Assembly (NCBI RefSeq): GCF_900240945.1
Contig: NZ_OESG01000014.1
Coordinates: 2,152,015 to 2,216,014 of the forward strand
Length of the DNA stretch: 64,000 nucleotides
Direction of reading: 5' to 3'
Source: Mycobacterium sp. 3519A
GTDB taxonomy: Bacteria > Actinomycetota > Actinomycetes > Mycobacteriales > Mycobacteriaceae
Shown: positions 8,365 through 16,313 of the stretch, one piece after another
How the letters are laid out: every line of letters begins with the position of its first letter
How positions within the stretch are numbered: position 1 is the stretch's first letter
Notes under the pieces: model-generated
Database searches by the model: none
What the model saw: only the letters and a program-made list of their open reading frames with translations
Told to the model about the DNA's origin: nothing
Translations under genes and position numbers: made by a program

Positions 8365-9312
8365 CTAGGGCGAGCTGGTGATCTTCTTCGCGAACCGCAC
8401 CACCCGCTTGGCCGGTGCGGACTCCACCAGCGGCGGCCACGGCCACTCGCTGCGGTCGCGTCCTCGCGGCGCCTTCAGGAAGGCCAGCCCCAGCACCAGC
8501 CCGAAGACCAGGTGCCCGACCAGAGTGATGATGATCGTCGCGGCGTTCAGCGGGAACATCCGCTCCTCGCCGTGCGGGGCCAATGCGACGGTCGCCATCA
8601 GACCCGCCCAGGTCGGGAAGACCGCGAAGGCCACCGACGCCAGCACCTGGTAGACGTTCTTCCAGCGGTCGATGCCGATCGCGAAGGCGACAACGAAGAA
8701 CGCGACACCCAGGCCGCCGGCATCGCCGATGTAGCGGTAGACGTAGCCGACAGCCGCGCTGCCCGCGGTGTCCGGTTCACCGGTCACGAACGAGCCCATC
8801 GTCGGGATGAAGTCGCCCATCAGGCCCAGCACATGGACGGCGAACAGTCGGGCGCCGTCGTAGACGATGCACGCCACCATGCCGGAGATCAGGCCGCGAC
8901 CGACGATCATGTCGATCCGATGCGGTGCGAACACAATCAGCGTGGCGAGCACGGCGACCAGCGTGATGGTGACCATCGTGATGGCGCTCTGCGAGGCCAG
9001 CCCGAACACCTCGACCGAGATGGCCAGGATCGGCATCGAGGCCAGCAGCAGCACCAGCGCGAGCCGGGCCATCTCCCACTTGGTCGGGGCCTTGACCTCG
9101 CGGCGGTTCAGGTCGACGTAGCGTTGCCGGACCGTGTTGGCGACCTTGCCGACCACCGGCACGTCCAGCGCCTTGATCCGCACGGTCTTGCCGTCGAACG
9201 CGCTGATGGCTTTGGGAAGGGCTTTGGCGTGCAGGTCGGCGAAGCGCATCCGCACTGTCTTGGGCTCCACGGGGCGCATCCGCACCGTCTCGTCTTGGGC
9301 TGTCGCAAACAT
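8365..9312 (-). CDS. Multi-pass membrane protein with repeated TVR motifs at its N-terminus
   Basis: 315 residues. The first 50 are cytoplasmic-looking and contain three similar segments, ETVRMRP, KTVRMRF and KTVRIKA (Thr about 9, 19 and 43). Then come about seven hydrophobic segments, for example LALVLLLASMPILAISV, ITMVTITLVAVLATLIVF, GVAFFVVAFAIGI and IIITLVGHLVFGLVLGLAFL, and a short basic tail (KRVVRFAKKITSS). I do not recognise a family. It is upstream of, and probably co-transcribed with, the FHA-HTH gene. The repeated Thr motifs next to a kinase and a phosphothreonine-binding protein make it a candidate kinase substrate, which is inference. Confidence 0.75.
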   Translation of the reverse strand: MFATAQDETVRMRPVEPKTVRMRFADLHAKALPKAISAFDGKTVRIKALDVPVVGKVANTVRQRYVDLNRREVKAPTKWEMARLALVLLLASMPILAISVEVFGLASQSAITMVTITLVAVLATLIVFAPHRIDMIVGRGLISGMVACIVYDGARLFAVHVLGLMGDFIPTMGSFVTGEPDTAGSAAVGYVYRYIGDAGGLGVAFFVVAFAIGIDRWKNVYQVLASVAFAVFPTWAGLMATVALAPHGEERMFPLNAATIIITLVGHLVFGLVLGLAFLKAPRGRDRSEWPWPPLVESAPAKRVVRFAKKITSSP

Positions 9313-9498
9313 TCGAGGGGTCCTATATCAGTCGTTTCAAGTACGACTTTCATCGTCGTTGTCGCGTCTGGGCAACGTAATCACCGCAAAGGCAGACTTG
9401 GCGCCGGCAAGGGAAGGGTTTTCTATCCGCCAGGTAAGGGTTTCTCCAGCTTCAGAAGATAGCGTTCGTTACACCAACGACCTCAGAGGAGAGACCCG
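9313..9498. promoter_or_regulatory. Divergent control region with AAGGGTTT direct repeats
   Basis: Shared 5' region of the TVR-motif membrane protein (left) and the alpha/beta hydrolase (right). AAGGGTTT occurs at 9414-9421 and 9436-9443, exactly 22 bp apart, that is two helical turns on the same face. A regulator dimer could bind here; no known family site is recognised. The hydrolase has a good ribosome site, AGAGGAGA, at 9485-9492. Confidence 0.35.
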
Positions 9499-10278
9499 TT
9501 GCCCATTGAGTACCGCGATGTCCAGGTCAACGGGATCCGCGTCGAGATATATGGCAGCGCATCGGAGCGGCCGCCGCTATTGTTCGTGCACGGCGGATGC
9601 CACGGAAGTTGGTCCTGGCAGAAGATGGCCCCGTGGCTGGCTGAGCGCGGTTGGCTCGCTGTGTGCCTCAACTGGTTGGGCCATCACGGCTCCCGGGACC
9701 TGCCGCGTACCGAAGCGTTGTCGCGATCGATCCTCGACGTGACGACCGAGATCGGCCAGGTCGCCGAAAGTCTGGACGACCTGCCGGTGGTCATCGGCCA
9801 CAGCATGGGCGGACTGGCGAGCCTGGCCTATGCGTACGTCCATCCTGTCGCAGGACTGGCGTTGCTCGCCCCCGTGGTGCCTGCCGGATTCGGTACGCAG
9901 CCAATCGACCTGCCGGTCGATCCGGCGACATTGTGGACACCGCCTGAAGAGATGGTCGACGCAGCGTGGTGGGGCGATGTCAGTCCCGACGAGGCGCAGC
10001 GGTACAGGTCTCTGCTGTGCGCGGAGTCGCCGCGGGCCGTTCTGGAAGCGACGCGATGGCTCTGCGAGGTGGACACCCGCCCCTTGCGCGTGCCCGCCCT
10101 GGTTTTCGCCGCGGAGTTGGACCTGCTGGTGCCCGCCCAGGCTGTGCTGTCTCTCGGCAAGGACATCGACGCGGATTGCATCACGCTGGCGAACACCGGT
10201 CACGGAATTCCGCTCAATCCGGTGTGGAACGACGCGGCGGTGGCGATAGACGAGTGGCTCGTCGCTAACCGGCAGTGA
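9499..10278 (+). CDS. Alpha/beta hydrolase
   Basis: 259 residues starting with TTG, chosen because AGAGGAGA lies just upstream and the protein begins at the expected N-terminal strand. It carries all family motifs: LLFVHGGCHGSWSW, nucleophile elbow VIGHSMGGLAS, acid in FAAELDLLVP and His in NTGHGIPLNP. No signal peptide. Resembles soluble esterases and lipases of the AB_hydrolase_1 type; the substrate is unknown. Confidence 0.85.
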   Translation: MPIEYRDVQVNGIRVEIYGSASERPPLLFVHGGCHGSWSWQKMAPWLAERGWLAVCLNWLGHHGSRDLPRTEALSRSILDVTTEIGQVAESLDDLPVVIGHSMGGLASLAYAYVHPVAGLALLAPVVPAGFGTQPIDLPVDPATLWTPPEEMVDAAWWGDVSPDEAQRYRSLLCAESPRAVLEATRWLCEVDTRPLRVPALVFAAELDLLVPAQAVLSLGKDIDADCITLANTGHGIPLNPVWNDAAVAIDEWLVANRQ

Positions 10279-10332
10279 ACTCGCGGCAGACTCACAGCCC
10301 GAAAAGCGGTGCGGTCACCGACAATTCACGCG

Positions 10333-11247
10333 ATGAGTCAAGAGGCTAACCGCAGGATTGCCTATCTCCTGCTGAGGCTGGCCGTGGGCTGCAGCCTGTT
10401 CGGGCACGGCCTGGTTCGGATCCCCATCGTGGGTAGCTTCCACGAGCACGTGACACGCGAATTCGCCACTTCCATCGTGCCGGGCATCCTGGTGTCCGCC
10501 GTCGCGTACGCGTTGCCGTTCGTCGAGTGCTGTACCGGCGCGCTGTTGATCCTCGGTTTGTTCACCAGAGTCGCGTTGGTGGTCGGCACGCTGACCATGA
10601 CGGTTTTCATCTTCGGGTCGACCACCGTGCAGAACTGGTCGGTGATCGGCGAGCAGTTGATTCACGCCGCGATCCTGGCCGCACTGATCGCGGCCCTTCA
10701 GCACAACGCGTACTCCATCGATACGGTGATGAGAAGACGCGTGATGCGGCCCTTTGAGCGCTTGTTTGGGAAAGGCGTATCGATTCCACTTTTGGGCGCG
10801 GCCGTCATTGGGATCGCTCTTTGTTGTATTGCGCCTAGTGCGGCGTCACCGGACGACGACGAACAGGCGAGTCAGCGGCAGCAGGAGATCGTCAGGGCGT
10901 TCGCCAATGCCGTGGTGCATGACGATCATGCCGGCATCGCGCGAAACGCTACTCCTGACATCGAGTGGACGATCCCCGGTACCAGCGTGATTTCGGGTCG
11001 GACGACGGGAATCGATAACGTCCTCCGACTCGCCGACATCTTCGCTACGTACGGCCTGCACATCTCACCGCTGGGATCTACGTTCGGGGTGGACACAGTT
11101 GCGGTCAGACTGCACGACACTGGCGAACACAACGGCAAGCGCATTGACCAGGACGTGATCAACGTCCTCACGATTCGTGACGACAAGGTCGCGGGCGTGA
11201 CTGCGACCCTGACCGACGTCAGTTCATTCGACGCGTACTTCTCTTGA
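10333..11247 (+). CDS. DoxX-like membrane domain fused to a SnoaL-like domain
   Basis: About 304 residues from MSQEANRR; the ATG at 10333 is preferred over the track start 24 bp upstream. The first half resembles DoxX: YLLLRLAVGCSLFGHGLVRI, then three more membrane helices with VECCTGALLILGLFTRVAL. A further hydrophobic stretch (SIPLLGAAVIGIALCCIAP) precedes an extracytoplasmic-looking half that resembles the SnoaL/nuclear-transport-factor-2 fold (QEIVRAFANAVVHDDHAGIARNATPDIEWTIPG; TGIDNVLRLADIFATYG; INVLTIRDDKVAGVTATL). The fusion suggests a redox-associated membrane protein with a small-molecule-binding module. Function unknown. Confidence 0.7.
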   Translation: MSQEANRRIAYLLLRLAVGCSLFGHGLVRIPIVGSFHEHVTREFATSIVPGILVSAVAYALPFVECCTGALLILGLFTRVALVVGTLTMTVFIFGSTTVQNWSVIGEQLIHAAILAALIAALQHNAYSIDTVMRRRVMRPFERLFGKGVSIPLLGAAVIGIALCCIAPSAASPDDDEQASQRQQEIVRAFANAVVHDDHAGIARNATPDIEWTIPGTSVISGRTTGIDNVLRLADIFATYGLHISPLGSTFGVDTVAVRLHDTGEHNGKRIDQDVINVLTIRDDKVAGVTATLTDVSSFDAYFS

Positions 11248-11289
11248 TCGCAAGCCGTGGCGGGCGTCCCTGCGGCCTCGCCTTCGGGT

Positions 11290-11772
11290 CTAGACCAGCT
11301 TGGCCCCCGGCGGAAGCTGAACGACGAGTTCGTCGGCGGGCACTTGATGTCCACGCGCGCAACAGATCTCGACGGTGGCTTCGGCGCCGCAGTCACGATG
11401 GGCGAGCTGCAATGCTGGACTACCCGGAAGGTGCCGTCTGCCCCACTCGAACATCGCCCACACCACGGGCATGAAATCCACTCCGGCTTCGGTGACGACA
11501 TACTCGTCGCGGCTGCGGCGGCTAGGTTCCCTGTAGGACCTTCGCTCCAGCAGGCCGACAGCGACAAGTTCGGTCAGCCGTGCCGAAGTCACCGCTCTGC
11601 TGAGTCCGACCCGCCGCCGGAAATCCTCGAAGCGGGAGGTGCCGTAGTAGGCCTCCCGCATGATCAACATGGCGGATTTCGTGCCAACCAAATCCATGGT
11701 CTTCTCGATCTGGCAGATGCCGACCGGTGACCATGATTCGCGGTCGGCGAGCTGACCTTGAAGGATTGTCAT
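11290..11772 (-). CDS. HxlR-family winged-helix regulator
   Basis: 160 residues. The sequence GICQIEKTMDLVGTKSAMLI followed by REAYYGTSRFEDFRRRVGLSRAVTSARL, a wing of the LLERRSYREPSRRSRDEYVVTEAG type and WGRRHL is the HxlR/MarR-like winged helix. A Cys near residue 20 and several C-terminal Cys residues (EICCARG) could allow redox or electrophile sensing, as in some HxlR proteins. It is divergent from an NmrA-like reductase across a 95-bp region with two palindromes, so it very likely controls that gene and itself. Confidence 0.85.
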   Translation of the reverse strand: MTILQGQLADRESWSPVGICQIEKTMDLVGTKSAMLIMREAYYGTSRFEDFRRRVGLSRAVTSARLTELVAVGLLERRSYREPSRRSRDEYVVTEAGVDFMPVVWAMFEWGRRHLPGSPALQLAHRDCGAEATVEICCARGHQVPADELVVQLPPGAKLV

Positions 11773-11805
11773 CTGACTTCACTCGATTCCCTGGGTTGCT
11801 TTAAC

Positions 11806-11847
11806 CATACGCAGGTGCTACACCTGAGTATGTAAAAGCATACTCAG
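11806..11847. promoter_or_regulatory. Two overlapping palindromic operators, probably for the HxlR regulator
   Basis: Palindrome 1 (11806-11832) has 12-bp arms CATACGCAGGTG and CACCTGAGTATG around a 3-bp centre, with one mismatch. Palindrome 2 (11824-11847) has perfect 9-bp arms CTGAGTATG and CATACTCAG around TAAAAG. They share the GTATG half-site. Both lie in the divergent space between the regulator and the NmrA-like gene. Confidence 0.7.
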
Positions 11848-11867
11848 CTAGGAAACGGGACAAGCTC

Positions 11868-12755
11868 ATGACGACAATCTTGGTGACGACGGCCAATGGC
11901 GATACTGGACGCCCGATGGTCGACCAGCTGCTCGGCAGCGGCGTTGACGTGAGGGCAATGGTGCGCACAGACGACGCCCGCGCCCAACGGCTTCGCGACG
12001 CCGGTGCCGAGGTGGTCTTCGGCGACCTGCTCAGTTTTCGCGATGTGCGGGCGGCACTCGACGGCGTGCAGCGCGCCTACTTCAACTTCCCGGTCGGCGA
12101 AGGACTTGTCGAGGCGGCGGTGATGTTCGCGCAGGCCGCCCGCGAGCAGGACCTCGAACTGATCGTCAACATGTCGCACATTCAGTCGCGCCCCTACGCC
12201 CGCAGCAAGGCGACCCAGAACCACTGGCTCTCCGAGCAGGTCTTCGACTGGTCGAGCGTGCCGACCACCAATCTGCGGGTCACGTTCTTCATGGAATGGC
12301 TGACCTACATCGCGCATCTGATCCGGTACGACCGCTACGTCATGCCCTATGACGCCGACAGTCGGTTCGCCCCGATCGCCGGACGCGACATCGCAGCGAC
12401 CGCGGCCGCAATCCTGGCCGACCCCGAGGCGCACGCCGGCCGCACCTACACGTTGACCGGCCCCGTCGAATACAGCCACCGGGAACTGGCCGCTGAAGTC
12501 GGCCGGGTGCTCGGCAGGGACCTGCCGTTCGAACGAACCACCGTGTCGACGTTCCTGGACCTGCTCGGCATCCCCGATGACACCGCCAAGCTCAGGCACT
12601 TCGAGGCCGTGACAATCGATCAGCAGGAGGGACGGCTGGCCGGCGTCACCGACACGGCGCCGACCATCCTCGGGCGCCCGTTGAGCACCGTCGAGGACTT
12701 CGTCAACGACAACCGGGCCTTGTTCGAACTCGCCTACGCCGCGACGACCGTCTGA
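11868..12755 (+). CDS. NmrA-like NAD(P)-binding oxidoreductase
   Basis: 295-residue atypical short-chain reductase. The N-terminal dinucleotide-binding motif is ILVTTANGDTGRPMVDQLL, followed by VRAMVRTDD, AEVVFGDLLSF and a central NMSHIQSRPYARSKATQNHWLSEQ segment typical of NmrA/quinone-oxidoreductase-2 proteins, which lack the SDR YxxxK pair. The likely role is NAD(P)H-dependent reduction or redox sensing of quinones or aldehydes, switched by the divergent HxlR regulator. The start ATG has a GGAAACGGGA purine run upstream. Confidence 0.82.
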   Translation: MTTILVTTANGDTGRPMVDQLLGSGVDVRAMVRTDDARAQRLRDAGAEVVFGDLLSFRDVRAALDGVQRAYFNFPVGEGLVEAAVMFAQAAREQDLELIVNMSHIQSRPYARSKATQNHWLSEQVFDWSSVPTTNLRVTFFMEWLTYIAHLIRYDRYVMPYDADSRFAPIAGRDIAATAAAILADPEAHAGRTYTLTGPVEYSHRELAAEVGRVLGRDLPFERTTVSTFLDLLGIPDDTAKLRHFEAVTIDQQEGRLAGVTDTAPTILGRPLSTVEDFVNDNRALFELAYAATTV

Positions 12756-12815
12756 TCCATGTGAAATATCTATGAGGTTGGCGACGATCCCCTGCGAGGT
12801 CGCAAGAATGGTCGG

Positions 12816-13583
12816 GTGACGTCTGTGCCTGCCCGCGACCAGGGGCCGCGGCGCGCCATCCTCGGCCAGTTGCCGCGGATGTACCGCCCCGACGGATCAC
12901 CGATCCGGGTGCTCCTTGTCGACGACGAACGCGCGCTGACCAACCTGGTCCGGATGGCGCTGCAGTACGAGGGCTGGGAGATCGACGTCGCCCATGACGC
13001 GGCAGAGGCGGTGCAAAAGTACCGCGCGAACGCACCCGACATCATCGTGCTCGACATCATGCTGCCGGATATGGACGGCCTTGGTGTGCTGCAGCAGATC
13101 CGTAACGCCGACACCTACACCCCGACGCTGTTCCTGACCGCGCGCGACTCCGTGGTCGATCGGGTCACCGGGTTGACCGCGGGCGGTGACGACTACATGA
13201 CCAAGCCGTTCTCCCTTGAGGAGTTGGTGGCCCGGTTGCGCGGGCTGCTTCGTCGGTCGGCATATCTGACGCCCGCCGACGACGAGACGTTGACGGTCGG
13301 CGACCTCGAACTCGACGGCGTCAGCCGCGAGGTCACCCGCGCGGGCGATCCGATCTCGCTGACGTCGACCGAGTTCGAACTGCTGCGGTTCCTGATGCGC
13401 AATCCCCGACGGGCGTTGAGCCGCAAGGAGATTCTGCATCGCGTCTGGGACTACGATTTCGGCGGCCGGTCCAGCATCGTCGATTTGTACGTTTCGTACC
13501 TGCGCAAGAAGGTCGACGCCCGACGACAGCCGATGATCCACACCGTGCGCGGCGTCGGCTACATGCTGCGGCCGTCCGAATGA
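12816..13583 (+). CDS. trcR: Two-component response regulator TrcR
   Basis: 255-residue OmpR-class regulator. The receiver domain has the acidic pair in VLLVDDERAL, phospho-acceptor Asp in VLDIMLPDMDG, Thr in LFLTARDS and Lys in DDYMTKPFS. The winged helix follows (TSTEFELLRFLMRNPRRALS, SSIVDLYVSYLRKKVD, HTVRGVGYMLRP). The N-terminal ILGQLPR and the closely following histidine kinase match TrcR of M. tuberculosis as I recall it. GTG start; the stop overlaps the trcS ATG by 4 bp (ATGA). The 60 bp upstream contain an AT-rich stretch, GTGAAATATCTATGAGG; TrcR is reported to bind AT-rich DNA and act on its own promoter. Confidence 0.88.
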   Translation: MTSVPARDQGPRRAILGQLPRMYRPDGSPIRVLLVDDERALTNLVRMALQYEGWEIDVAHDAAEAVQKYRANAPDIIVLDIMLPDMDGLGVLQQIRNADTYTPTLFLTARDSVVDRVTGLTAGGDDYMTKPFSLEELVARLRGLLRRSAYLTPADDETLTVGDLELDGVSREVTRAGDPISLTSTEFELLRFLMRNPRRALSRKEILHRVWDYDFGGRSSIVDLYVSYLRKKVDARRQPMIHTVRGVGYMLRPSE

Positions 13584-15085
13584 CGGGGTTGACACGTATC
13601 TGGCGCAGCTGGACGTTGTTGCGGCAGTTGGTGATCGGCGTCTCGGCGGTGGTCATGGTGGTGCTGGTGGCGGCTGGTGTGAGCTCGGTGCTCAGCCTGC
13701 GCGGCTCGGTGCTCGGCATCATCGACGCGCAACTGTCGGGTTCGGCCAATGGGTTCAGCCAGGCGGTGACGAAATACCGCATCACACCGGACGCGTCAGG
13801 GCAGCTGCCGCCGCCAGGCGCGATGAAGCCGCTGACCCACCTGATCGGGCAGGCGCCCGGCAACGTGATCGCGCTGATCCAGAACGGCAAGGTGGTGGAC
13901 TCGGCGTTCTTCGTCGATGGGGAGTCGCGGAAAGCGCCGCCGGAGGCGGTCCAGAAGATCGCTGAAATGTCTTGGGCGACTGGGGAAGCGCAGACCGTCA
14001 AACTGCCCGAGCTGGGTTACTACCGGATGGTCGCCCGCCCCGGCGACGGCGACGAGACGCTGGTGACCGGGGTGTCGCGCAAGCCGGCGTGGGACGCGAT
14101 GACGCGCGAAACCGGGATCGTGGCGGCCATCACCGCACTCGCCTTGCTGATCACCGCCGCGGGCACGGTCGCGATCGTGCGGTTTGCGCTTCGCCCGCTG
14201 GATCGGGTGGCCGCGACCGCGGCCGAAGTGGCGGCGCTACCGCTGGATCGCGACCACCATGCGATCACACCGCGGGTGCCCACCGGGGACACCGATCCGC
14301 GCACCGAGGTGGGGTTGGTCGGCGACACGCTCAATCGGCTGCTCGACCATGTGGAGCGCGCGCTGGCCGACGTGGCGGCGTCGGATAAGCGGATGCGCCA
14401 GTTCATCACCGACGCCAGCCACGAACTGCGCACCCCGCTGGCGGCCATTCACGGCTACGCGGAGTTGACCCGACAGGACAGCTCGGTGCTCCCGGAAACC
14501 ACCGAGTACTCGCTTGCCCGCATCGAGGCCGAGACCAGGCGGATGAACGCGTTGGTCGCCGATCTGTTGTTGCTGGCCAGGCTCGACGAGGGCCAGGACC
14601 TCGACACCACCGAGGTCGACCTGACCGACCTGGTCGTCGACGCGGTCAACGACGTCGCAGTGTCCGCGCCGGAACATCGATGGCTGACCGACGTTCCCGA
14701 CGCCGCGGTGCTGGTGCGCGGCGACCATGCGCGGCTGCACCAGACCATCGCCAACCTGCTGACCAACGCCCGGGTGCACACGCCCGCAGGCACGACGGTG
14801 ACGTCGACGCTCGCCACCGGTCCGCAATACGTGGAGTTGACCGTCACCGACGACGGCCCGGGAATCGACGCCGAACTGCTGCCGCATCTGTTCGAGCGGT
14901 TCGTCCGCGCCGACAAGTCGCGGTCAGGCGAGGCGGGAAGTTTCGGCCTCGGGCTGTCCATCTGCGCCTCGATCATCGAGGCGCACGGCGGCACAATCGA
15001 AGCTGAATCTGCCAGCGGTAGAACGACTTTCAGGATGAAGTTGCCGAAGGTTCGGATGGGTGCTCAGCACGCCACGTCGACGTAG
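13580..15085 (+). CDS. trcS: Two-component sensor histidine kinase TrcS
   Basis: 501 residues. Membrane helix 1 (about 14-37) and helix 2 (about 176-200, AITALALLITAAGTVAIV) flank an extracytoplasmic sensor of about 140 residues. A HAMP linker leads to the H-box FITDASHELRTPLAAIHGY, and the ATP-binding domain has N-box NLLTNARVHT, G1 DDGPGID, F-box FERFVRADKSR and G2 GSFGLGLSICASIIEAHGG. It phosphorylates the adjacent TrcR. Translationally coupled to trcR through a 4-bp overlap; the last 22 bp overlap the convergent small exported protein gene. Confidence 0.88.
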   Translation: MTGLTRIWRSWTLLRQLVIGVSAVVMVVLVAAGVSSVLSLRGSVLGIIDAQLSGSANGFSQAVTKYRITPDASGQLPPPGAMKPLTHLIGQAPGNVIALIQNGKVVDSAFFVDGESRKAPPEAVQKIAEMSWATGEAQTVKLPELGYYRMVARPGDGDETLVTGVSRKPAWDAMTRETGIVAAITALALLITAAGTVAIVRFALRPLDRVAATAAEVAALPLDRDHHAITPRVPTGDTDPRTEVGLVGDTLNRLLDHVERALADVAASDKRMRQFITDASHELRTPLAAIHGYAELTRQDSSVLPETTEYSLARIEAETRRMNALVADLLLLARLDEGQDLDTTEVDLTDLVVDAVNDVAVSAPEHRWLTDVPDAAVLVRGDHARLHQTIANLLTNARVHTPAGTTVTSTLATGPQYVELTVTDDGPGIDAELLPHLFERFVRADKSRSGEAGSFGLGLSICASIIEAHGGTIEAESASGRTTFRMKLPKVRMGAQHATST

Positions 15086-15363
15086 ACGGTCTTCGAGGTG
15101 ATCGTGGTGTTGATCGAGCTGCCGCCACGCGAATCGGCCGTCGAATGGGTCTGACCTTGGCGCACGCCACTGACGCTGCATTGTGACAGCGGCGCGGCCC
15201 CGGTGCGGTTGACGATGACGTGGTAGCCGCTGGCTTCCAGTGTTCGCACCGTCTGGTCGACCGTCGTCGGACCGGTTGGCGCTGCGGTGGCGACGGCGGC
15301 GAGCGTGAGCGCGGCCGACGTCAGGGTGGTTGCGGTAAATCCAAATGCGACATAGCTTTTCAT
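15064..15363 (-). CDS. Small exported protein
   Basis: 99 residues with a Sec signal peptide (MKSYVAFGFTATTLTSAALT, then AAVATAAPTGP; cleavage near AxA at about 28). The mature 70 residues include VDQTVRTLEASGYHVIVNRTG, two Cys (QCSV and the C-terminal VDVAC) that could form a disulphide, and a Thr/Ser-rich end. Small secreted proteins of this plan are common in mycobacteria; function unknown. Convergent with trcS and overlapping its 3' end by 22 bp. Confidence 0.75.
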   Translation of the reverse strand: MKSYVAFGFTATTLTSAALTLAAVATAAPTGPTTVDQTVRTLEASGYHVIVNRTGAAPLSQCSVSGVRQGQTHSTADSRGGSSINTTITSKTVYVDVAC

Positions 15364-15439
15364 GCACTTCAGTGTTGCTAGCCGGACATGGGGTCGCTAG
15401 CTCTTCATAGTGAACACAAACATATGTGGTTGCTATGAA

Positions 15440-16201
15440 TCAGGTGATCGTCACTCCGCCGTCGACGACGATGGTCTGGCCGGTGACGAAGCCGCCCGCA
15501 TCCGAGGCAAGCCACACCAGCGTGGCAGCGAGCTCGGTCGGATCTCCCATGCGGCCCAACAACACTCGCGGCTTGAGGCTCTCGATGTAACCGGGTGCGT
15601 ACGCGTCCGTCATCTCGGACTCGAAGAAGCCAGGCGCGATCGCATTGACACGAATGCCCTTACGAGAGCCCCACTGCTGCGCCAGGTCTCGGGTCAGGCC
15701 GGAGATCGCGGCCTTACTCGCGCTGTAGGCCGCCTGCGGCAGTCCGGCGGTGGTGATGCCGAGGATGCTGGAGATGTTGACGATCGAACTGCCGGGCTGC
15801 ATCACCTTTCCGCACGCCTGCGCGGCCCAGTACGAGCCGTTGAGGTTGATGTCGATGACGGCCCGAAACTCCTCGGGCGTCTCACGAGTCGCCGGCACCG
15901 CGGTGCCGACGCCTGCGTTGTTCACGAGCACGTCAACGTGGCCGAATTCGGCGATCGCGGCGTCGACCATGGCCTGACACTGAGCCGGATCGGCGACGTC
16001 CGTCGCGACGGTCAGCGCGCGCCGCCCGGCCTCCTCGACGAGACGTGCTGTCGCGTAAAGCTTGTCGACCCGCCTCGCGGCCAGCACCACGTCGGCTCCG
16101 GCCTGCGCGCAGGCCTCCGCGAACGAAACTCCAAGGCCTGACGAGGCGCCGGTGACGATGACTACCTTGTCGTCGAGTCGGAACTTGTCGAGTACGGACA
16201 C
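15440..16201 (-). CDS. Short-chain dehydrogenase/reductase
   Basis: 253-residue classical SDR: VTGASSGLGVSFA cofactor motif, VNNAGVG, catalytic Ser in IVNISSILG, YSASKAAIS (Tyr/Lys) and PGFFESEMTD after it; the C-terminus GFVTGQTIVVDGG is typical of the 3-oxoacyl-ACP-reductase/FabG-like group. Substrate unknown. The start is GTG; TAGCCT (complement of 16208-16213) ends 6 nt upstream, pointing to a leaderless mRNA. It diverges from an AraC-type regulator, which may control it. Confidence 0.88.
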   Translation of the reverse strand: MSVLDKFRLDDKVVIVTGASSGLGVSFAEACAQAGADVVLAARRVDKLYATARLVEEAGRRALTVATDVADPAQCQAMVDAAIAEFGHVDVLVNNAGVGTAVPATRETPEEFRAVIDINLNGSYWAAQACGKVMQPGSSIVNISSILGITTAGLPQAAYSASKAAISGLTRDLAQQWGSRKGIRVNAIAPGFFESEMTDAYAPGYIESLKPRVLLGRMGDPTELAATLVWLASDAGGFVTGQTIVVDGGVTIT

Positions 16202-16207
16202 CCGGTC

Positions 16208-16213
16208 AGGCTA
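16208..16213 (-). promoter_or_regulatory. -10 element of the SDR gene, leaderless
   Basis: TAGCCT on the minus strand, 6 nt from the GTG start at 16201; no Shine-Dalgarno sequence between them. Confidence 0.45.
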
Positions 16214-16313
16214 GCTGACCGCGCTGAAACGTCCTTTTGCAGCCACCACGGCGTATGGTGAGGGTATATATCCGGGGGGCTGAGCCCATGCCCCGTCGCG
16301 TCACCTTGAAGAG

